Positions 6,391 through 12,066 of a stretch of 18,212 nt of DNA are shown here, piece after piece. The notes beneath the pieces are model-generated. The model did not search any database, was not told where the DNA came from, and worked only from the letters and a program-made list of their open reading frames with translations. The translations under genes and the position numbers were made by a program. This stretch comes from VMCP01 sp964527775 (GTDB taxonomy: Bacteria > Bacteroidota > Bacteroidia > NS11-12g > UBA955): assembly GCA_964527775.1 (NCBI GenBank), contig CAZGQS010000032.1, forward strand, positions 1-18,212, in the 5' to 3' direction. Each line of letters starts with the position of its first letter. Within the stretch, counting starts at the first letter, position 1.

Positions 6391-6795
6391 ATGAAGAACG
6401 ATAGTAAAAGATTGGAATTGTCAAAAATTGGTAATTCAATCCGGAAGATTAGAGAATTGAAAGGTTTGAAACAGGAATCAGTAGCTACAAAATTGGGTTT
6501 AACAACCAATGGTTATGGAAAAATTGAACGTGGGGAGTCACAAATTAATTTGGAAAGATTAAATCAAATTGCTGATGTGTTTGATGTAAACCCAAATGAT
6601 ATTTTGAATTTTGATGAGAACATTGTTTACAATTTCGAAAGTATGAATAACAGCGCTCCGCATGGTACGGTAAATAATTATAGCCAAACTGAAGACGAAC
6701 GAGCTGTATTTTCAAGACATATTATTTCATTAACTGATTTGGTCGAGAAGCAAACGAAATTAATTGATATTTTGATCAAGCAAGCAAATTTGTAA
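6391..6795 (+). CDS. XRE-family HTH transcriptional regulator
   Basis: A 134-residue DNA-binding protein. The Cro/C1-type helix-turn-helix covers about residues 12-70 (IGNSIRKIRELKGLKQESVA, KLGLTTNGYGKIERGE, LERLNQIADVFDV, DILNF). A linker with NNSAPHGTVNNYSQ and a C-terminal helix (LVEKQTKLIDILIKQ), probably for dimerisation, follow. I chose the ATG at 6391 over an in-frame TTG at 6376 because the -7 box overlaps the latter. It is divergent from the OMP-lipoprotein operon, a likely target. Its stop codon lies inside the 20-bp GTAAACC repeat at 6791-6810. Confidence 0.85.
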   Translation: MKNDSKRLELSKIGNSIRKIRELKGLKQESVATKLGLTTNGYGKIERGESQINLERLNQIADVFDVNPNDILNFDENIVYNFESMNNSAPHGTVNNYSQTEDERAVFSRHIISLTDLVEKQTKLIDILIKQANL

Positions 6796-6810
6796 ACCAT
6801 ATGCAAACCG
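6791..6810. repeat. Arm-type repeat copy 1 (two GTAAACC-like boxes)
   Basis: TGTAAACC-ATAT-GCAAACCG: two heptamers 11 bases apart, the second with one change. It is nearly identical to copies at 7071-7090 and 14806-14825. Like copy 3, it precedes a terminator hairpin and a tRNA-Pro fragment, so it marks the right end of whatever lies to its left. Confidence 0.7.
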
Positions 6811-6875
6811 ACTAAAAAATTAAATATTAACTAGTTATACTTTCTTACTCAAAATTTGTTTTGTGTTACTGCATG

Positions 6876-6908
6876 AAAAAAGCCCGACGCTATGCGTTGG
6901 GCTTTTTT
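6876..6908. terminator. Bidirectional terminator before the tRNA-Pro fragment
   Basis: AAAAAAGCCCGACGC, loop TAT, GCGTTGGGCTTTTTT: a 15-bp stem with one G-T pair, with A and T tracts so that it can work on either strand. It abuts the 3' end of the truncated tRNA-Pro copy. Confidence 0.85.
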
Positions 6909-6953
6909 GGTCGGGATGGCGAGATTCGAACTCACGACCCCTTGCACCCCATG
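6907..6953 (-). other. attL: 47-bp duplication of the tRNA-Pro 3' half
   Basis: These 47 bases are identical to 14872-14918 and comprise the CCA end, acceptor 3' strand, T arm and variable region up to the anticodon loop of tRNA-Pro(GGG). The 5' half of the tRNA is missing and unrelated AT-rich sequence begins at 6954. This is the classical footprint of site-specific integration at a tRNA gene by a tyrosine recombinase, whose gene starts 138 bases away. Confidence 0.92.
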
Positions 6954-7045
6954 AATTGTATTTTACTTTATTTATGTTTATGGTATGTTATTAAAATGCA
7001 TAATAACAATGATTTAAGTGTTTTTTACTTTTCGATATTTCTTCT

Positions 7046-7053
7046 TATCTTTG
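7046..7053 (+). promoter_or_regulatory. -7 box TATCTTTG of the integrase operon
   Basis: A TAnnTTTG match 37 bases upstream of the integrase ATG. The arm-type repeat (7071-7090) lies between it and the start codon, so integrase binding could repress its own gene. No clear -33 box. Confidence 0.4.
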
Positions 7054-7070
7054 GTTTTTTATGTCAATTA

Positions 7071-7090
7071 TGTAAACCATATGTAAACCG
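7071..7090. repeat. Arm-type repeat copy 2 (two GTAAACC boxes)
   Basis: TGTAAACC-ATAT-GTAAACCG, two identical heptamers 11 bases apart, directly abutting the ATG of the integrase at 7091. It is identical to copy 3 at 14806-14825 at the other end of the element. Confidence 0.8.
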
Positions 7091-8305
7091 ATGATAAAAG
7101 TAGAGCCCATACTATATACCTCAAAAGTACTCTCAAACGGGGAACATCCTGTTATGATTCGATTAACCCAAAATGGAAAGAGGAAGTATTTTTCCTTAGG
7201 TGTTAGTTGTAAAACAAGTCAGTGGAACGAGAAAAGTAATTCTCCTAGTTCAAAGCACCCTTTACACAAGGAGATTCAAATTCTAATCTCACACAAAGTA
7301 AATGAAATTAGAAAGGAAGTTTATGCTCAGGAGTCCGATGATAAAGCTGTTGATTTGGAATCCATAAAAATAAAATTCAGCAAGAAAGGGGCGACTCAAT
7401 CGTTGAGTACATTTATTGATGCATTGATAGAGGAATTGAAGAAAAACAATAAAATTGAAACGGCCAATATTTATCGAAGTACAAAAAATGCTTGGAGTAG
7501 ATTTTTTAAGCAAAGAAATTGGTCATTTGATGATATCAGCCTCTCAAGTATTAAGGAATTTGAGTCTTATTGCGAGGGTAATCAAAATATGCCCAATACC
7601 ATTTTTTTATATATGCGTACTCTGAAAACCATTATCAATACGGCTAAACTTAGAGGTGTTATTGGAGATACTTACGATCCGTTTAATGCCGTGAGTTTTT
7701 CGAAGTATAGAAAGGTGAAAACTCGGAAAAGGGCTTTGAGTAGACTGGATTTTAAAAAGATTGAATCCATAGAAATTGAACCAGGTACACGAAAATTCGA
7801 TAGTCGGAATTACTTCGTGTTTAGTTATTATGCCGGGGGGGTGAATTTCGTTGATTTAGCTCAGTTAAAGTGGAATAATATTGAAAATGATCAGCTCGTG
7901 TATACAAGGCGAAAAACAAATGAAATTATCCAGTTGCCTTTATTGGGTGGTGCGCAAGAAATTCTAGATTACTACAAAACATGGCACGGTGGCAATCCCG
8001 ATACCTATGTTTTTCCAATTTTAGATGAACGGATACACCAATCTGAGGTATCTATTAATAACCGCATTCACAAAGTAAACAATCAAATGAATAAAGATCT
8101 CCAAGAAATTGCTAGTGATTTGAACATCCAAGTTAAGGTCACTTCGTATGTGGCTCGACATACCTTTGCCACAGTAATGAAATACCAAGGAGTTCCGATT
8201 TCAATGATTGGTCAGGCATTGGGCCATGAAAACGAGAAGACCACACAGATTTATTTAGATAGTTTTGGAAGTGAAATGATGAAGGAGGCATTCAAGAAGT
8301 TATGA
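7091..8305 (+). CDS. int: Tyrosine recombinase (integrase) of the Bacteroidota type
   Basis: A 404-residue site-specific recombinase that integrates and excises the element at tRNA-Pro. An N-terminal arm-binding domain (about 1-90, VMIRLTQNGKRKYFSLG) is followed by a SAM-like core-binding domain (about 105-200) and the catalytic domain (about 215-404). Visible catalytic residues are R356 (in SYVARHTFA), H379 (LGHE) and the nucleophile Y388 (IYLDSF). The position of the first catalytic Arg reads YYAGGVNFVDL, with Gly instead of Arg, and the His of HxxR is Tyr (Y353). Such departures are known in some Bacteroidota recombinases; the CTnDOT integrase IntDOT also lacks the first Arg. The ATG at 7091 directly follows an arm-type repeat. 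The stop overlaps the RteC-like gene (ATGA). Confidence 0.92.
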   Translation: MIKVEPILYTSKVLSNGEHPVMIRLTQNGKRKYFSLGVSCKTSQWNEKSNSPSSKHPLHKEIQILISHKVNEIRKEVYAQESDDKAVDLESIKIKFSKKGATQSLSTFIDALIEELKKNNKIETANIYRSTKNAWSRFFKQRNWSFDDISLSSIKEFESYCEGNQNMPNTIFLYMRTLKTIINTAKLRGVIGDTYDPFNAVSFSKYRKVKTRKRALSRLDFKKIESIEIEPGTRKFDSRNYFVFSYYAGGVNFVDLAQLKWNNIENDQLVYTRRKTNEIIQLPLLGGAQEILDYYKTWHGGNPDTYVFPILDERIHQSEVSINNRIHKVNNQMNKDLQEIASDLNIQVKVTSYVARHTFATVMKYQGVPISMIGQALGHENEKTTQIYLDSFGSEMMKEAFKKL

Positions 8306-8982
8306 TCAATTATGATTACTATTTAACGGCTAAGGCTGGGGTTGTCGATCAGCGCAAAATTGAATTTATGCTCGAATATGACAAGGCTAGAAATAAGAAC
8401 ACTGTAGTTGCAAATTGGATCGATGCTCTGAGGGATGAAATTATTTTAATTCAAAGAGATTTAGTTCAGAATGGTTTGGGTAATTTTCAGAGAGAATGGG
8501 GTAATACGTATGAATTAGATAGTGGAATTGATGAGGGGCAAGCATTTGATCAAACCATTGCTTATTGCTTTCCGGACCTAAGGATTCAGCAATTGGGATT
8601 GATTTCTCATTTAGATGCATTAAGAGATCTAATGGAATTTATAGAATCAAAGAGGATATATAATAATCAGGATAGTTTTGACAATTCTCGACCCGTTAAT
8701 AAATATTGGATTGGAACAGAAGAAACTGAATTTGTTCAATTGATTTATGCCTTGATAGAATCAGGCCGACTTTCTAATAGGGGGAAAATCAAAATGGTAA
8801 AAAATATTGCTGATTTTTTTGGTTTCCCATTGACAGATGATTGGCAAAGTAAATTATCTCATGCGGTTCATGATCGAAATTACGACAATAACCCAAATAT
8901 TTTTAATGATTTAAAAGATTCCTGGGAGACCTACAGAACCAAAAAAATCACTGATAAACGAAAAAAATCCATTAATGGTTAA
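8302..8982 (+). CDS. RteC-like protein
   Basis: A 226-residue protein. The C-terminal part matches the RteC pattern: KYWIGTEETEFVQLIYALIE, SGRLSNRGKIKMVKNIADFF, then SHAVHDRNYDNN and FNDLKDSWETY. In the conjugative transposon CTnDOT, RteC activates excision genes; relatives without a known role are common beside Bacteroidota integrases. Its ATG overlaps the integrase stop by 4 bases (ATGA), so it is co-expressed with the integrase and probably controls or assists excision here. This last point is inferred. No enzymatic motif is visible. The next gene starts 58 bases on with its own promoter box. Confidence 0.75.
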   Translation: MINYDYYLTAKAGVVDQRKIEFMLEYDKARNKNTVVANWIDALRDEIILIQRDLVQNGLGNFQREWGNTYELDSGIDEGQAFDQTIAYCFPDLRIQQLGLISHLDALRDLMEFIESKRIYNNQDSFDNSRPVNKYWIGTEETEFVQLIYALIESGRLSNRGKIKMVKNIADFFGFPLTDDWQSKLSHAVHDRNYDNNPNIFNDLKDSWETYRTKKITDKRKKSING

Positions 8983-9029
8983 ATTTGACTCGTCATTTGG
9001 GTCTGTTCTTTATAAATCTCATTAATATG

Positions 9030-9037
9030 TATATTTG
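9030..9037 (+). promoter_or_regulatory. -7 box TATATTTG of the DUF262-HNH gene
   Basis: An exact TAnnTTTG match, 3 bases before the ATG at 9041. The -33 position has TTC rather than TTG. The transcript would start at or just within the start codon. Confidence 0.5.
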
Positions 9038-9040
9038 TGA

Positions 9041-10324
9041 ATGCAAACCACACTAAATCCCAAACCAATATCTGAATTGCATGAATTGAACTTACAGGGC
9101 AAAGTTGATTTGAGGCCTACCTATCAGAGAAGGCCAGTATGGGGATATAAAAATAAGGTTTATCTAATTGATACTATATTACAAGGTTTGCCAATCCCAA
9201 AATTCTTTATTAAAATATCCGTCGATAATCAAACTGGTAAGACAATTTATGAAGTTGTTGATGGGCAGCAAAGGCTAACTACCATTTTTGAATTTATTTC
9301 TGGAAAAACGATAGATGGTAAAGATTTTATTTTATCAAAAAAACAACATCCTAAGCCTGAAACATTCCCGGAAAAATTCGAAGGTTTATCTTGGAAATCC
9401 CTACCGGATAATTTGATGTCCGAATTTTGGAGATATAAGTTGTCTCTAGAAGAATTAGAGAATGCGTCTGAGCAAGAGATAAATGATATGTTTATTCGAT
9501 TAAATTTAAGTGGGGCAAAATTGAATAATCAAGAATTGCGAAATGCTGCTTTTCAGGGTGATTTTAAAACAGTTGTTTATGAGCTTTCAGAAGAATATGA
9601 CGATTATTTTGTCGATAATAAGATTCTGTCTGCTAGCATGGCTAAACGTATGATTGATGCTGAACTTGTTTCCGAACTTTTAGCGGCATCATTAAAAGGA
9701 TTACAAGACAAAAAGAAATCTCTCGATAAAATTTATTCTGAATTTGATAGCATGGAAGATGATGAGATGACCGATTTAAAAAGGAAGTTTCGTGGCACCA
9801 TGAAATTAGTCGATAAAATTATGTCTGACGATTTAACATCTACAAGGTTCAGAAATAAAAATGATTTCTATTCATTATTCTATGTAATTTATGATTTAAC
9901 ACAAAACAAAAATTATAAGGTGTATGACGCTGTCTTTTTCGATATCCGATCTGCATTAATTACGTTAAGCCAAAATGTATTCTTGGAAAGTACTAATATT
10001 GATATGGTTAAATATTACGAGGGGGCTGTAAATGCTGGAGACATACTCTCAAATCGTAAATTTAGACATCGAATTATTACTGAAATCATTGAACCTTTTC
10101 TTGTAAAAAGGGATGATAAGAGACATTTTACAGAATTTGAAAAACAGTTTTTATGGCATTCAAATAAAGATAAAACTTGTGGGATTTGTGGTAATAAAAT
10201 TAACGAGTGGTCTGATTATCAAATTGATCACAAAATCCCATGGGATTTGGGAGGATTTACAAATTTGTCCAATGCACAACTTGCCCATTCATCCTGTAAT
10301 AAATCAAAAGGGAATAGGATTTGA
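9041..10324 (+). CDS. DUF262 and HNH nuclease fusion (GmrSD-like)
   Basis: A 427-residue cytoplasmic protein and a candidate defence nuclease. The N-terminal DUF262 (ParB-like NTPase) domain has YQRR (28-31) with W34, LIDTILQGLPIP (42-53) and the hallmark DGQQR (74-78). A long helical middle follows (about 130-370). The C-terminal HNH domain has C380 and C383, DH (396-397), N411 and CNKSKG (419-424); the usual second CxxC is HxxC (H416, C419). DUF262 proteins include GmrS/GmrD (glucosylated-DNA restriction), BrxU and SspE, where nucleotide hydrolysis gates DNA nicking. Those usually carry DUF1524, whereas this one has a plain HNH. Target specificity, for example modified phage DNA, cannot be read from sequence. 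Single gene inside the mobile element, convergent with the protease gene. Confidence 0.88.
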   Translation: MQTTLNPKPISELHELNLQGKVDLRPTYQRRPVWGYKNKVYLIDTILQGLPIPKFFIKISVDNQTGKTIYEVVDGQQRLTTIFEFISGKTIDGKDFILSKKQHPKPETFPEKFEGLSWKSLPDNLMSEFWRYKLSLEELENASEQEINDMFIRLNLSGAKLNNQELRNAAFQGDFKTVVYELSEEYDDYFVDNKILSASMAKRMIDAELVSELLAASLKGLQDKKKSLDKIYSEFDSMEDDEMTDLKRKFRGTMKLVDKIMSDDLTSTRFRNKNDFYSLFYVIYDLTQNKNYKVYDAVFFDIRSALITLSQNVFLESTNIDMVKYYEGAVNAGDILSNRKFRHRIITEIIEPFLVKRDDKRHFTEFEKQFLWHSNKDKTCGICGNKINEWSDYQIDHKIPWDLGGFTNLSNAQLAHSSCNKSKGNRI

Positions 10325-10377
10325 TCGTATATAAAATTCGAATCTTACTTTGATGTTGTAAATCCCCTTTATGCAAA

Positions 10378-11835
10378 TTATCGAGCAATAATTTGTATCG
10401 TTGCCCTTCTGTTTTCTTCAATCTTGATATTGGGTTTAAATTTTGTATCCCTGACATACACTCTAATACTATTGCTACTCCATCTTCCGATATCATTATA
10501 ATTCCAATAAGGGTTAGAGGGTTGATGAAGAAAATCTAAATACATAAACCTGAAGTATGTTCCGTCGGTTTTTGCAATTCGTGTGAAATCATTTAATCTT
10601 GTTGAAAAAGCCAATCCTTCTATATTATTCCCTAAGATATTATTATTAAGTTTTGCGGTCGCGATGCCGAGTAAATTGCCTGTTTCTTTATCAAAAATCC
10701 CTCCACCGGAATTTCCTGAATTAATACCTAAATTATAAATATCATATTCATTTTGAGAGGATGAAAAATATCCATTAGTGTAGACCATTTGATTTCCAAG
10801 AATATTTGATAATGGATAACCTAAAGTGTAAACTTCATTGCCAAGTTCTTGTTTTGATGTATCAAATACAGCGTAATTTAAATCGTTCGGGTAATTTTCT
10901 ATTTTTAGTACAATTAAATCCTCATCACTAAAGAATTGTTCTTGATATGGTCCTATTATCCCCATATTCCATTTGCTATGGAATATAACAGGACTGAGCT
11001 CATATATTTTACCCCTTATTTCAGTGGTAATATTAGTTCTCAGTGTTGAATAAAGATCTAATTTTGAATTCACGTTGTATATCCCATCAGCTAATATTTG
11101 TTCATTGATTCCGACATTTTCTTTTTTTGGATTTTCATTAATTTCCCACCCATCAAATTCATCCCAACGGTATTCCTTTTTTTCAAGAACATGTCTATTT
11201 GTTATTACATATCCATCCGGGGAAATAATTACTCCAGTTCCTGAGGATATTCCTAATGGGGGTGGCTCGTTTTTATTCGGGAAAGTTTTTTCCAATTTAT
11301 AAGTAAGTTCAATACCACAACAATACTGTGCACATTGTTCTAAGAGGTATTGGGGGCAGGGGCAATTGGCTCGGTAAATTTGGATTGCAGATTTTACCGC
11401 AGGTTGCAGATCCAAGGAAGAAATCCTACTATCGATGGGTATGGATGTGTACCAAAAAAATTGTCGAATTTCTGAATCCATGAAATCTGAGTACCCTGTA
11501 GTTGTTAATTTTCCATGTATGCCATTTTCATATTTTAATGATATAGTTCCGATTGGTTCGTTTTTTGTGATATTAAATACTTTTAAAATTGAACCTTCAT
11601 TGTAAATAGATATTTTCTCATTAATTAAAACCTCTTTATCATATCGTTCACAATTTGGTGCATGAATGTTTACACTTTTTATAAGAAAAATACCTTCGAA
11701 TTCTGATAGATTTGTAATTCGTGAAAAGAATAGGGATTTGAAATTTTCTTCAGAATATTGTGCACCAATAGCTTGAAACCATAAAAGGACGAAGATTAGC
11801 CACAAGAGTTTTATTCGATGTTTAGGGAATTTCAT
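10378..11835 (-). CDS. Secreted trypsin-like (S1) serine protease
   Basis: A 485-residue exported protein. A signal peptide ends AIGAQ (residue 26). An N-terminal region of unknown fold (about 27-185) contains a Cys cluster (C158, C160, C168, C172, C173) suggesting disulfides. It is followed by a chymotrypsin-fold domain: GTGVIISPDGYVITNRHVL with H215, EDLIVLKIE with D306, and SGNSGG with S376, a complete catalytic triad of the HtrA type. No PDZ domain follows; the last 80 residues are unassigned. It should act in the periplasm or outside, which is unusual cargo between two DNA-targeting genes. The -7 box TATTTTTG (11843-11850) lies 7 bases before the ATG. It could degrade a surface or phage protein, but that is speculation. 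Confidence 0.85.
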   Translation of the reverse strand: MKFPKHRIKLLWLIFVLLWFQAIGAQYSEENFKSLFFSRITNLSEFEGIFLIKSVNIHAPNCERYDKEVLINEKISIYNEGSILKVFNITKNEPIGTISLKYENGIHGKLTTTGYSDFMDSEIRQFFWYTSIPIDSRISSLDLQPAVKSAIQIYRANCPCPQYLLEQCAQYCCGIELTYKLEKTFPNKNEPPPLGISSGTGVIISPDGYVITNRHVLEKKEYRWDEFDGWEINENPKKENVGINEQILADGIYNVNSKLDLYSTLRTNITTEIRGKIYELSPVIFHSKWNMGIIGPYQEQFFSDEDLIVLKIENYPNDLNYAVFDTSKQELGNEVYTLGYPLSNILGNQMVYTNGYFSSSQNEYDIYNLGINSGNSGGGIFDKETGNLLGIATAKLNNNILGNNIEGLAFSTRLNDFTRIAKTDGTYFRFMYLDFLHQPSNPYWNYNDIGRWSSNSIRVYVRDTKFKPNIKIEENRRATIQIIAR

Positions 11836-11842
11836 TTCAAGA

Positions 11843-11850
11843 CAAAAATA
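11843..11850 (-). promoter_or_regulatory. -7 box TATTTTTG of the protease gene
   Basis: A TAnnTTTG match 7 bases upstream of the ATG at 11835. The nearest upstream TTG is 23 bases away, slightly longer than the usual 19-21 spacing. Confidence 0.4.
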
Positions 11851-11888
11851 AAATATTTAAAGAAAATCTCATCCAAGTATTGTCTAAA

Positions 11889-12041
11889 ATGGATAATACT
11901 GCCACAAACATCCAAAAACTAAGGTGTATGGTTGATTACAAAATCATAATCATACAGATAAACGATCTTGAAAATAAAATAAATATGTTCTTAAAATGTG
12001 CTTTGAATCTAATGAGTAACTTCCAATGGCTTTCTTTGTAA
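11889..12041 (+). CDS. Candidate 50-residue small protein (low confidence)
   Basis: An open frame from ATG 11889 to TAA 12041 lies in the gap between the protease and helicase genes, on the opposite strand from both. The predicted product is MDNTATNIQKLRCMV, then a hydrophobic-helical stretch (KIIIIQINDLENKINMFL) with a possible coiled coil. No promoter box or family match is visible, and such an open frame can arise by chance in AT-rich DNA. Confidence 0.2.
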   Translation: MDNTATNIQKLRCMVDYKIIIIQINDLENKINMFLKCALNLMSNFQWLSL

Positions 12042-12066
12042 TGGAGTGTATTTGTGTAACAGGAAC

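Noticed and set aside
6861..7094. Open frame of 77 codons beginning in the terminator
   Set aside because: Its start (GRDGEIRTHDPLHPM) is translated tRNA 3' end, a well-known spurious annotation. It runs through the att repeat and integrase leader.
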